Shown in pieces: positions 1 to 9,121 of a stretch of 64,000 nucleotides of DNA; position 1 is the first letter of the stretch, and every line of letters starts with the position of its first letter. Position numbers and translations under genes: made by a program. The stretch lies in contig JAQCFO010000004.1 in the NCBI GenBank assembly GCA_027619415.1, positions 31,835-95,834 of the forward strand, read 5' to 3'. The stretch is from Bacteroidota bacterium. GTDB taxonomy: Bacteria; Bacteroidota; Bacteroidia; Flavobacteriales; Flavobacteriaceae. The notes under the pieces were generated by a model. It was given only the letters and a program-made list of their open reading frames with translations. It was not told where the DNA came from and did not search any database.

Positions 1-252
1 GAAATTTTAAAAAATTACAATTACACTTTTTTGTTAGTTTCTGATGAAAGAATTTCAAAAATATCTAAGTTTAAAAATGATAAAAAATATAATTTTAATT
101 TTTTAAAATCTGTTGGATCAAATGAAACTCTTGGAATCTATTCTTTACCAACAGCATATATTTTTAATGAAAAAGGAATAAAAATTGAAACTATTGTCGG
201 AACAATTGTTTGGGATTCTGAGCAAATGATAAAAAAATTAAAAACATTGTAG
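1..252 (+). CDS. C-terminal part of a thioredoxin-like (TlpA/redoxin-type) protein, truncated by the window edge
   Basis: Open frame from the window start; '..YSLPTAYIFNEKGIKIETIVGTIVWDSEQMIKKL' matches the cis-Pro and C-terminal part of a thioredoxin fold; the catalytic region lies outside the window. Confidence 0.6.
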   Translation, partial: EILKNYNYTFLLVSDERISKISKFKNDKKYNFNFLKSVGSNETLGIYSLPTAYIFNEKGIKIETIVGTIVWDSEQMIKKLKTL

Positions 253-253
253 T

Positions 254-1453
254 TTGAAAAAATTCATTATAACTTTAACTTTACTAACTATAATTTCTTG
301 TACAACAAATAAGGTCTTTATAGAGGATATTTCCTTTTTATATGGAGATAATAATGCACAACCTAATTTAGTTTATTCCAATGGTACTTTATCATTATCA
401 TGGATTTCTTCTAAAAAAGAAGATAAAGCTTCCTTATATTTTAGTCAGTTTAAAAAAGGAAAATGGATTAAACCACAAAAAATTGCTTATGGTTCCGACT
501 GGTTTGTTAATTGGGCTGATTTCCCTGCTCATGCAATTAACGAGGATTTAATAATTACAAGCTATTTAAAGAAATCGGCTTCGGGAACATATACTTACGA
601 TGTTATTTTAAATTTACAGAAATTATCTGGAGAGAAAATAAAAGAAGATTTTATATTAAATACTGATGGTGCTAAAGCAGAACATGGTTTTGTAAGTATC
701 ATCCCTAATAATAATAAAGGGTTTTTTGTTACATGGTTAGATGGAAGAAATACTGTAGAAAAGAAACTAGATGGACATCACAAACCAATGACAATTCGTT
801 TTGCAGAAATTACTAATACTGGAGATGTTATAAATGAAAGCGAACTCGATACAGCAGTTTGTGATTGTTGTCAGACATCAATAGCGATGACTAATAATGG
901 ACCTATAATTGTTTATAGGGATAGAAGTGAGAAAGAGGTAAGAGACATTTATACTATCAGAAATATAAATGGAGTTTGGGAAGAACCTAATCTGTTACAT
1001 AATGATGGATGGATAATAAATGGATGTCCTGTAAATGGTCCTAAAGTTGCTGTGAATTCTACAAACCTTGCTGTTGCTTGGTTTACGGTAGTTAATAATA
1101 ATCCTTTAGTGAATGTTTCATTTTCAAAAAATAATGGTGATTCTTTTGGTACTCCATTCAAACTTAATGACCATGGTGCAATAGGTAGAGTAGATGTTGC
1201 ATTTTTAAATAATGAGGAAGTAATAGTTAGTTACATGGAAGTTGATGATATTGGAACGTATTTGAGAATAAAAAAGGTTTCAGTTAATGGAAAAATTTCT
1301 AAGCCAATTACGATATCTAAAATTGATGGTGGAAGAAATACAGGAGTTCCTCAGTTGGAAATAATAAATAATGAAATTTTTATTGTTTGGACTATTTCTG
1401 TAGGAGGAATGAATCAGTTGAAATCTATAAAATTTAACTCGAAAAACATCTAG
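254..1453 (+). CDS. Sialidase/BNR-like repeat lipoprotein (probable exo-alpha-sialidase-family beta-propeller)
   Basis: Lipoprotein signal 'MKKFIITLTLLTIISC'; repeated 'SFSKNNGDSFGTPF'-type BNR/Asp-box-like stretches; starts 1 bp after the upstream stop (TTG start). Confidence 0.65.
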   Translation: MKKFIITLTLLTIISCTTNKVFIEDISFLYGDNNAQPNLVYSNGTLSLSWISSKKEDKASLYFSQFKKGKWIKPQKIAYGSDWFVNWADFPAHAINEDLIITSYLKKSASGTYTYDVILNLQKLSGEKIKEDFILNTDGAKAEHGFVSIIPNNNKGFFVTWLDGRNTVEKKLDGHHKPMTIRFAEITNTGDVINESELDTAVCDCCQTSIAMTNNGPIIVYRDRSEKEVRDIYTIRNINGVWEEPNLLHNDGWIINGCPVNGPKVAVNSTNLAVAWFTVVNNNPLVNVSFSKNNGDSFGTPFKLNDHGAIGRVDVAFLNNEEVIVSYMEVDDIGTYLRIKKVSVNGKISKPITISKIDGGRNTGVPQLEIINNEIFIVWTISVGGMNQLKSIKFNSKNI

Positions 1454-1671
1454 AAAACCCTCATTTGTGCACATCAGGTGACACACTTAAGTATATTTTG
1501 TATGTAGACATGGTAGATGGTAAACAAACACCAGTGGCTGCTTTATCTAACTTAACAACTAAAACAGCAAGTGTAGCTCTAGAGCCTGCAACCACTTATT
1601 ACTGGAGAGTGAAGACGTCAGATAGTATAAATTCGAGTTACTCAATTGTGTAGTCGTTTAAAACACAGTAA
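1453..1671 (+). pseudogene. 3' remnant of a fibronectin-III-like surface protein gene with an in-frame TAG
   Basis: '..SGDTLKYILYVDMVDGKQTPVAALSNLTTKTASVALEPATTYYWRVKTSDSINSSYSIV*SFKTQ*'; Fn3-like ending in which the expected W (SxVWSFxT) is replaced by TAG at 1651-1653; no start or N-terminus. Confidence 0.6.
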
Positions 1672-1678
1672 GGGTTAG

Positions 1679-1782
1679 TATTATACGTACTTATACAAAC
1701 ATCTCCCGTCAAAAGAAAACCGATATTATTTAAGTAGGGTAGCACCAATTAAAAATTACTATTGAGATTTTTTTGGTTTTTA
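1679..1782. repeat. 104-bp repeat, copy 1
   Basis: Ungapped by-eye alignment to 4747-4850, 92/104 identical. Confidence 0.85.
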
Positions 1783-1877
1783 CTTTTAAATCAGCAACTT
1801 CAATTAAGTAGGTTAAACATACAGTTATCTATAAAGGGAGAAGATTAATACGGTCTAGATAATTGTTAAATTTAAGC

Positions 1878-3086
1878 ATGAAAAAAATTATATTTTTATT
1901 TTCTTTACTTATTATAGGGTGCAGTAAAGACTCAGATGATATTTCCCCAAATATTATAAACACAATTTCCCCTGAACCATTTATTATATACCCATCTTCT
2001 TTTCAAACTCACGAATTTAATCGTGGTTATTTTAGTCTTCATACTACCAAACTTCCCGATAACGGAAAATTAATTGTTGGGGTAACATATGTTGATTTTA
2101 ATAATGATGGATATGCTGATATAATTGGTAAGGATGAGAATAATCCTACCGTAGTAAAATTATATACAAATGATGGTAATAACAACTATACGGTTTCTGA
2201 GTTGATTACCGAAAATAAACAAAATGGTATGCGTAGGGGTATGAGAAAAATCATAACCGCGGATATTAATAATGATGGAAAATTGGATATACTTACGGGG
2301 TTAGCTCCTGATGTGGAGAATGACCCAAAGGGGTTATTTATTTTACAAAATAAAGGAAACATATTTTACGAACATACTATATTAAGTGGGGATGATGATT
2401 GGATGCATACTATTTCTACAGCAGATATCAATAACGATGGATATGTAGATGTAGTTCCAGGAGGAAAAAACTTTGTTTTGATGGGTAATGGTGATTTTAC
2501 ATTTGAAAAAAAATATTTACCAAATTATATAAGAAGAGGTACAGCTATAACAGAAGAATTGATTGATTTAAATAACGATGGGTATGTAGATATATTAATT
2601 GGTCATCACTTAGGTATGTGGGACAATTGGACTGATGATGAATATAAAAATTCAGTAACAATACATTATGGAACTGGAGATGAAAATTTATTTACCAGAG
2701 GCTATGTGTTAGAATCAAACTACTACGGAACAAATATAACATTAGATTTTTCAGTAATTGATTTTGATGGTGATGGTGATTACGATGTATTTGTTAATAG
2801 TAATTTTGATTATGGTTCAAAATATGTTATTCAATATCACGAAAATGTTGGTTATATGAATTTTGTAAATAAATCAAATGATGTGTTTGAAAATGAATGT
2901 AATCTTGTAATAAATCATTATGATATCGATTGGATTAAATTTATTGATATGGATGGTACTGGTAAAAAAGAATTGATGATAGAAGGTGCTAATTGGGATA
3001 AAACAAACGCTGAATATAATGAACCAAAATTTAATGGATTCAAATTAAATTCAAATAATAAATTTGAAAGAGTGTTACTAAAATAG
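1878..3086 (+). CDS. FG-GAP/VCBS-repeat lipoprotein
   Basis: Lipoprotein signal 'MKKIIFLFSLLIIGCS'; repeated D-x-N-N-D-G-x-x-D motifs (DFNNDGYAD, DINNDGKLD, DINNDGYVD, DLNNDGYVD, DFDGDGDYD). Confidence 0.85.
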   Translation: MKKIIFLFSLLIIGCSKDSDDISPNIINTISPEPFIIYPSSFQTHEFNRGYFSLHTTKLPDNGKLIVGVTYVDFNNDGYADIIGKDENNPTVVKLYTNDGNNNYTVSELITENKQNGMRRGMRKIITADINNDGKLDILTGLAPDVENDPKGLFILQNKGNIFYEHTILSGDDDWMHTISTADINNDGYVDVVPGGKNFVLMGNGDFTFEKKYLPNYIRRGTAITEELIDLNNDGYVDILIGHHLGMWDNWTDDEYKNSVTIHYGTGDENLFTRGYVLESNYYGTNITLDFSVIDFDGDGDYDVFVNSNFDYGSKYVIQYHENVGYMNFVNKSNDVFENECNLVINHYDIDWIKFIDMDGTGKKELMIEGANWDKTNAEYNEPKFNGFKLNSNNKFERVLLK

Positions 3087-3236
3087 ATGGAACTAAAATT
3101 GTTGCCCAGATAAAAGAAAACTTTTTATAATTACAATATTTAATCCATTACAAACTTAAAGCCAGTTGAGATACATCCCTAATTATTTTTCAAATTTGTA
3201 TATTGTTATAAATATAATATTTAACAAAATACCATT

Positions 3237-4664
3237 ATGAAACTTATTAAGATTTTTATACTTATTACTTTATTCATTTCATGTTCAAATGAAGTTGTAG
3301 AAAATAATTCAATCTCATTTTCTGAAAAAAACTATGATGAAGCATTTCAATTAATTGAATATTGGCTTAATGCACAAAAAGATTACGAAAACTTAACAGG
3401 CTTAACTGCTATGGTAGGAAGTGAGGATGGAATTATTTGGTCAGAGGCTTTTGGAATGGCAAATGAAAAGGACTTGATGAGTGTTGAAAATACTTTTAGC
3501 ATTTGTTCAATTTCTAAATTATTTACATCCATTGCAATAATGAAACTTATAGAAGAGAAAAAAATTGCTTTAAATGACCCAATAAATAAACTATTGCCGT
3601 GGTTTGATTTGAAACAACAGTTTGAAAACTCTCCGCCATTAACAATTAAATCAATATTAACTCATTCCTCAGGACTTCCTAGAGAATCAAATCACCCATA
3701 CTGGTCATGGCCTGATTTCCTATTTCCTTCAAAAGAAGATGTGGTAAAAGAGCTTAAAAATCAAGAAATGTTATATCCAAGTTCCAAATATTATCAATAC
3801 AGTAATTTAGGGTTATCTCTTTTAGGCTATGTTGTTGAAGAAGTGTCTGGAGAATCTTTTGAAGATTATATAGATAAAAATATTTTAGAACCTTTAAAGA
3901 TGAAAGACACGAAAACTTATATGTCTAAAGAAGATTATGGAGAGGTGTTATCTATAGGGTATTCTTCAATTAAAAGAGATAGAAATAGAGATAAAGTAAA
4001 TTTTTTCAATGCTGATGGAATAGCGGCAGCAGCAGGTTTTACTTCAAATGTAGAGGATCTTGCAAAATTTGCAGCTTGGCAGATGAAATTATTAAATTCC
4101 TTAGAAAAAAATATTATATCATCAGAAACATTAAAGGAAATGCACAAGGTGAGTTGGGACGATGAGTTGAGTTCCGTAACAAGAGGGTTAGGTTTTGGTG
4201 TCTATGACTTTGGCGGAGAAAGTTGGGTAGGCCATGGAGGCTCTTGTCCAGGTTACAGATCTCAATTATATCTAAACCCAAAAATGGGAATTTCATACTC
4301 TGTAATGATCAATTCAAGTGGAACTAACCCTGAAAAATATATTCAAGGAATTCATCAAATTTTAAAAAAAGTAGCATTAAAGAAAGAAATACTTTCAAAT
4401 AAGTTCAAGGAAATTGAAGGGATTTATATAGCTCAACCTTGGGGAAGTGAAACTTATATTCAGTCATGGGGAAATCATTTAGCTCTTTTAAAAGTGCCAT
4501 CAAATTCTCCTGACTTAACTTTATATAAAAAAATAGAAATAGACATTTTTAAAAGAATTTTGAAAAATGGTGAATTGGGGGAAAAATTAGAAATATTAAG
4601 AGATGAAAAAGAGGGTGTTATTGGATTTAAATCACATCAAAATATATATTCTAAATCAAAATAA
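3237..4664 (+). CDS. Serine hydrolase, beta-lactamase (class C/PBP4*-like) family lipoprotein
   Basis: S-x-x-K motif 'SISK', Y-S-N motif 'QYSNLG', 'GHGG' motif; lipoprotein signal '..LFISCS'. Confidence 0.85.
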   Translation: MKLIKIFILITLFISCSNEVVENNSISFSEKNYDEAFQLIEYWLNAQKDYENLTGLTAMVGSEDGIIWSEAFGMANEKDLMSVENTFSICSISKLFTSIAIMKLIEEKKIALNDPINKLLPWFDLKQQFENSPPLTIKSILTHSSGLPRESNHPYWSWPDFLFPSKEDVVKELKNQEMLYPSSKYYQYSNLGLSLLGYVVEEVSGESFEDYIDKNILEPLKMKDTKTYMSKEDYGEVLSIGYSSIKRDRNRDKVNFFNADGIAAAAGFTSNVEDLAKFAAWQMKLLNSLEKNIISSETLKEMHKVSWDDELSSVTRGLGFGVYDFGGESWVGHGGSCPGYRSQLYLNPKMGISYSVMINSSGTNPEKYIQGIHQILKKVALKKEILSNKFKEIEGIYIAQPWGSETYIQSWGNHLALLKVPSNSPDLTLYKKIEIDIFKRILKNGELGEKLEILRDEKEGVIGFKSHQNIYSKSK

Positions 4665-4746
4665 AAAAGACTTAATATGAAATTCAAACCTATTTTGGTT
4701 TCCTTCGGATTAGATATATCTTCTTCTAAGACACCCTGAACCTCAC

Positions 4747-4850
4747 TATTATACATCATTATACAAACACCTCCCTTCAAAAGAAAACCGATATTATTTG
4801 AGAAGGGTAGGAATAATTAATAATTACTCTTGAGATTTTTTTGGTTTTTA
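4747..4850. repeat. 104-bp repeat, copy 2
   Basis: Ungapped by-eye alignment to 1679-1782; contains CCCTTC...GAAGGG inverted repeat. Confidence 0.85.
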
Positions 4851-4889
4851 GTAATGCTGGCCGTACAATAATCGTACAAGTTTTAAAAA

Positions 4890-4932
4890 GAAAAACCCTA
4901 ATCACTTGTTTATAAAGTAGTTAGGGTTTTAC
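4890..4932 (-). terminator. Rho-independent terminator downstream of tRNA-Ser
   Basis: Inverted repeat AAAACCCTAA...TTAGGGTTTT; on the minus strand it is followed by TTTTTCTTTTT. Confidence 0.7.
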
Positions 4933-4937
4933 TAAGC

Positions 4938-5021
4938 GGAGAAGAAGGGATTCGAACCCCTGGTACCTTGCAGTACGCTAGTTTTCAAGACTAGTGCATT
5001 CGACCACTCTGCCACTTCTCC
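4938..5021 (-). tRNA. tRNA-Ser (anticodon TGA)
   Basis: Minus strand GGAGAAGTGGCAGAGTGGTCGAATGCACTAGTCTTGAAAACTAGCG...GGTTCGAATCCCTTCTTCTCC: 7-bp acceptor stem, CTTGAAA anticodon loop, variable arm, T arm. Confidence 0.95.
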
Positions 5022-5030
5022 AATCGGATG

Positions 5031-5061
5031 CAAATATAACTTCATTTTTATTTTGACCCAA
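5031..5061 (-). promoter_or_regulatory. Bacteroidetes-type promoter for tRNA-Ser
   Basis: Minus strand TTG-N20-TATATTTG matches the Bacteroidetes -33 TTG / -7 TAnnTTTG consensus, about 10 nt before the tRNA 5' end. Confidence 0.65.
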
Positions 5062-5107
5062 TTTTATTTAAAAAATTATATAAATTCCTTTTTACTACAT
5101 TTGAAAT

Positions 5108-5878
5108 ATGTTTGAATTTGATCAATCATTATGGGTTTATGCATTATTAATATTCGTAGGTTTTATTGCTGGATTTATGAATACAATGGCAGGAGGAGGT
5201 TCGCTACTAACGCTTCCTTTATTAATTTTTTTAGGATTACCTGCAGCAGTTGCAAATGGAACTAACAGAGTAGCTATACTAATGTCTACTTCATCTGCAA
5301 CTCTTGGTTTTAAGAGCAAGAACGTTTCCACTTATCCATTTAATATTTATTTAGGAATATCAGGTCTTTTTGGTGCTTTGATTGGTGCAAAATTAGCTAT
5401 TGAGATAAATGGTGATTTATTTAATAAAATACTAGCTGTTATTATGATTATAGTTGTTGGTTTAATTGTATTTAAGCCTAAAATTAATCACAATAATCTG
5501 ATTGAAAGATTAACAGGTAAACATCTTTTTATTTCTATTCTTGCATTCTTTTTTATTGGTGTTTACGGAGGCTTTATAAATGCTGGTATTGGTTTTGTAA
5601 TTATGTTGTTTTTACACTATTATAATAGATTAAATTTAGTTAAAGTCAATTCAGCTAAAGTTGTAATTGTTTTAATATATACTATAGGTGCTTTAGTAAC
5701 ATTTGCTTTAGCAGATAAAGTAAATTGGACTTTCGGTTTATTTCTTGCATCAGGTAATTTTATAGGTGGTTGGACATCTAGCAGATGGTCTGTTAAAAAA
5801 GGTGAGAAATCAATTAAAGTATTTTTAATTGTGATGGTGGTCTTAATGTCAATAAAACTTTGGTTTTTTAGTAATTGA
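5108..5878 (+). CDS. TSUP (TauE/SafE) family sulfite exporter-like permease
   Basis: Hydrophobic protein with '[33 protein letters not shown]' motif; TACATTTG (-7-like) directly upstream. Confidence 0.88.
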   Translation: MFEFDQSLWVYALLIFVGFIAGFMNTMAGGGSLLTLPLLIFLGLPAAVANGTNRVAILMSTSSATLGFKSKNVSTYPFNIYLGISGLFGALIGAKLAIEINGDLFNKILAVIMIIVVGLIVFKPKINHNNLIERLTGKHLFISILAFFFIGVYGGFINAGIGFVIMLFLHYYNRLNLVKVNSAKVVIVLIYTIGALVTFALADKVNWTFGLFLASGNFIGGWTSSRWSVKKGEKSIKVFLIVMVVLMSIKLWFFSN

Positions 5879-7007
5879 TATATTCTACAATTTCTAAACC
5901 ATAACCAATCATTCCAATCCTTTTTATTTGAGAACTATTTGTTAGTAATTGGATTTTAGAAACTTTTAGTTCATGGAGTATTTGTGCTCCAATACCAAAA
6001 TCTTTTTTATCCATCAGAATCGGTGTTGATTTTATTTTATTTTTTGATTGTATAGATTTTAATTTCTTTAACCTAAATAGTATATTACTAGGGTTGGGTG
6101 TTTGATTTATAAAGACAATTACTCCATTTTCGTTTGAATTAATTTTTTTAAAAATATTTTCAAATGTTTCATCTGAATTAGAGGTTAATGAAGTTAGTAA
6201 GTCATTGTTGGTTAATGATGAGTTTATACGCACGTAAACTGGATCATTTATATCCCAGTCACCTTTAGTTAAAGCTATGTGAACTTGATTATTGTTGGTC
6301 TGTTGAAAAGCGTGTAATTTATATTCTCCAAACCTTGTATTAAAGTTAAAACAATCCTTCTTAGATATTAGACTGTCATGTTTCATTCGATATGCTACTA
6401 AATCTTCTATGGAGACAACCTTTAAGTTAAGTTTCTTTGCAACTATAATTAAATCAGGTAATCTTGCCATAGATCCATCTTCTGTCATTATTTCACATAT
6501 AACACCAGCTGGTGAATATCCAGCAAGTCTTGCAAAATCTATAGCTGCTTCTGTGTGACCAGTTCTCCGAAGTACTCCTCCATCTTTAGCAATTAATGGA
6601 AATATGTGACCTGGCCTAGCTAAATCATCACTTTTCGTACTTTCATCTACTATAGCTCTTATTGTTTTTGATCTATCTGAGGCTGATATCCCAGATGTAA
6701 CACCATTCCCCCTCATATCAACTGAAACAGTAAAAGCTGTATCCATAGGATCAGTATTGTTTGACACCATTGGATTTAGATTAAGCTTCTTTGATCTACT
6801 TTCAGTTAGAGGAACACATATTAATCCCCTTCCGTGCTTAGCCATGAAGTTTATTATTTCAGGTGTAACTAAATCTGCTGCGCAAATAAAATCCCCTTCA
6901 TTTTCTCTATTTTCATCATCAACAACTATTATTACTTTACCAGCTTTTATATCTTCTATAGCCTCTTTAATAGTGTTTAGTTTTATTTTATTATTTGTTA
7001 TAGACAT
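5868..7007 (-). CDS. ribB: 3,4-dihydroxy-2-butanone-4-phosphate synthase with a degenerate GTP cyclohydrolase II-like C-terminal domain
   Basis: N-terminus 'VVDDENRENEGDFICAAD', 'RPGHIFPL', 'GHTEAAIDFARLAG'; the C-terminal domain keeps 'DFGIGAQIL..GYGLEIVE' but lacks the Zn/catalytic motifs. Confidence 0.92.
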   Translation of the reverse strand: MSITNNKIKLNTIKEAIEDIKAGKVIIVVDDENRENEGDFICAADLVTPEIINFMAKHGRGLICVPLTESRSKKLNLNPMVSNNTDPMDTAFTVSVDMRGNGVTSGISASDRSKTIRAIVDESTKSDDLARPGHIFPLIAKDGGVLRRTGHTEAAIDFARLAGYSPAGVICEIMTEDGSMARLPDLIIVAKKLNLKVVSIEDLVAYRMKHDSLISKKDCFNFNTRFGEYKLHAFQQTNNNQVHIALTKGDWDINDPVYVRINSSLTNNDLLTSLTSNSDETFENIFKKINSNENGVIVFINQTPNPSNILFRLKKLKSIQSKNKIKSTPILMDKKDFGIGAQILHELKVSKIQLLTNSSQIKRIGMIGYGLEIVEYINY

Positions 7008-7026
7008 TTTTTAAATATAAGATGTT

Positions 7027-8478
7027 TTAAATTTTTTTTAACGTTATAATTTTATTTAGAAGAGCTCTAAAAGGATACGTTATTTTATCAAAATTAATTA
7101 TTGACCTGTCTGTTGAAGCTCTCCATATTAAATAAATTCCTAATGGCAGCATAATTAAATTTGGAATCCAACTAGCTATTAATGGATCCAAACTTCCATC
7201 TTCTGCAGCATTCCTGCTAAAAGTTCCTAGAAAATGATAGCTTAAGAATAGTATTAAAGAAATAACCATAGGAAGACCAAACCCTCCTTTTCTTATAATA
7301 GCACCTAAGGGAGCACCAACAAAAAATAAAATTAATGAACTTAATGCCAATGCGTATTTATCAAATAAATTTGATTTATGAAGATTGATAATTTTTTCTT
7401 TTATAAAAAATGTGTTTTTTTGGTTAACTAGAACTTGTTTTTGACTATTAAGTACATTTAAAACTGCATCAACTATATTAATCTGTATGTCTTTAGGATA
7501 ATCATTTAAATGGCTTCTGTAATCAATATAAAGATCTTTATTTATGCTTTTTATGTTCATCCTAATATTGTTTTGAAAATTTGTTATTCCAGTTCTTGTA
7601 TAAAAGTTTTTACCAAAATTTTCATATCTAAAAGCTAATTTGTTTGATAACGAGTCAATACTAAATTTTAATTGTGATACATTTTGCATTCTATAGGTAT
7701 TGCTATACTTTTCATCATCAAAATCCACTTGATTAAATCCACTTAAATCTATATTCATTATATACTTTTCAAAAGAAACATAGGAGTGAGGAACAAACTG
7801 TTTGTTATTTGGCCTTGTACTTTCAATGTCTTGATATCTTTTACCATTTTTTAAAATTAGTTGTAAAAGTTTGTCTGATTCTTCACTGATTAACTCACCA
7901 CTTTTGGCTTTTATTACAAGTGTGTTTTTTGAATTAGAGTTATTTCTATGAATAATTACATCTTCTAAAAGCGTGTTGTTTGGTCCATATTTTCTTGCAA
8001 CCTTAATACTCATCGTGTTGATATCATTAAAAACACCTTCAGTTATTGCTAGAGCTGGCTTTAATTTTGCTAAATTTTTCCTTAAGTTGTAGGATTTAAA
8101 TTCAGCAAACGGTATTAAAGTGTTTGCAATAAAAAACATCCCAATGCAAAGAGATAAGTTAAATACAACTATACTTTTCATTGCTGTGAAAAGTGACATC
8201 CCAGAAGATTTAATTGCTACTAATTCATATTGTTCAGAAAGATTCCCAAATGTCATTATAGAAGCTAGCAAAACTGTTAAGGGAAGTACTAAGGGTAGCA
8301 GCTTTGGAGAGTAATATAATAAGAATTTAAATAAAATTTCAAAATCTATTTCTTTTCCTGCTAAATCATCAATAAACACCCATATTATCTGAATTAAAAA
8401 AATAAACATCAAGATAAAGAAGAAGCTAAAAAAAATTTTCAGATATGATGTTAATATATATTTATGAAGAATCTTCAT
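7027..8478 (-). CDS. LptF/LptG family (YjgP/YjgQ) permease
   Basis: 'ILHKYILTSYLKIFFSFF', N- and C-terminal TM triplets, 'GAPLGAIIRKGGFGLP' motif. Confidence 0.88.
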   Translation of the reverse strand: MKILHKYILTSYLKIFFSFFFILMFIFLIQIIWVFIDDLAGKEIDFEILFKFLLYYSPKLLPLVLPLTVLLASIMTFGNLSEQYELVAIKSSGMSLFTAMKSIVVFNLSLCIGMFFIANTLIPFAEFKSYNLRKNLAKLKPALAITEGVFNDINTMSIKVARKYGPNNTLLEDVIIHRNNSNSKNTLVIKAKSGELISEESDKLLQLILKNGKRYQDIESTRPNNKQFVPHSYVSFEKYIMNIDLSGFNQVDFDDEKYSNTYRMQNVSQLKFSIDSLSNKLAFRYENFGKNFYTRTGITNFQNNIRMNIKSINKDLYIDYRSHLNDYPKDIQINIVDAVLNVLNSQKQVLVNQKNTFFIKEKIINLHKSNLFDKYALALSSLILFFVGAPLGAIIRKGGFGLPMVISLILFLSYHFLGTFSRNAAEDGSLDPLIASWIPNLIMLPLGIYLIWRASTDRSIINFDKITYPFRALLNKIITLKKI

Positions 8479-8482
8479 TTCT

Positions 8483-9121
8483 TTAAAGAGTTTCTATATA
8501 ATAATTTTCATAATTACTTTTATCAAAGACAAATGTTTTTTCATCTATCGTAGGATTATAATTAATGTTATTTACTTTTAGAATTGTCTTAGTTTTGTTT
8601 TTGCCGATTTCAACTAACTTAGAAATATTAAAATTACTAATATTAACTCCTAGAAATAAATGACTTATTTCTGAGTCTGAGTCAATAGGAATAAGCTTTA
8701 CAAATTGAACCTTGTCGTTATTGTTAATTTCAAGTCTATCCCATAACAACATGTATCCACTTCTATAAAAATCTAACAATTGAGATGGTCTTATAGTTTG
8801 CTGTTCTTCATCGTTCATACTTGAAATTATAACTTCTTCATTTTCTTTTACTATTGTGTATATATAATTTGAATCACATATTTGTGTTAAGCCCATAAAA
8901 TTCAAAACATAACTGTCATCTTTAATTATAATAGAGCCCTTTGAATCCTGATTAATTCCCTCAAATTTGTTTTCTAAAGTATAAGTAAAATCAATCTGGT
9001 AACTTTTTGCTTCATCAATTTTTTCTGAAACTTTATTTAATAAATTCTCTGCTTTGATATCATTCTGACCATAAATGAAATTAATGATAAGTAGAGATGT
9101 AAATAATAAAACATTTTTCAT
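8483..9121 (-). CDS. LolA-like outer membrane lipoprotein carrier protein
   Basis: Signal peptide; 'AENLLNKVSEKIDEAKSYQIDFTYTLENK' LolA-like N-terminus; location after ftsK. Confidence 0.8.
   Translation of the reverse strand: MKNVLLFTSLLIINFIYGQNDIKAENLLNKVSEKIDEAKSYQIDFTYTLENKFEGINQDSKGSIIIKDDSYVLNFMGLTQICDSNYIYTIVKENEEVIISSMNDEEQQTIRPSQLLDFYRSGYMLLWDRLEINNNDKVQFVKLIPIDSDSEISHLFLGVNISNFNISKLVEIGKNKTKTILKVNNINYNPTIDEKTFVFDKSNYENYYIETL

Noticed and set aside
949-1161. Antisense and short ORFs in the supplied track (e.g. 949-1161 -, 1280-1486 -, 3935-4147 -, 6757-7014 +, 10037-10240 +, 44738-45016 +, 49536-49802 -, 59755-59958 -)
   Set aside because: They lie wholly or mostly inside well-supported genes on the opposite strand and show no recognisable motifs; they look like AT-rich chance frames.
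3237-4664. Serine hydrolase as a clinically relevant beta-lactamase
   Set aside because: SxxK/YxN/HGG motifs are shared by many PBP-like esterases and peptidases; sequence alone does not support a resistance claim.
4677-4736. Short frame 'MKFKPILVSFGLDISSSKTP' after the serine hydrolase
   Set aside because: Only 20 codons. A faint resemblance to IS110-type N-termini is too weak to call.
1679-4850. Interpretation of the 104-bp repeats as integron attC sites or IS ends
   Set aside because: No GTTRRRY/RYYYAAC core pair is evident, there is no integrase or transposase in the window, and copies are in direct orientation without terminal inverted repeats.
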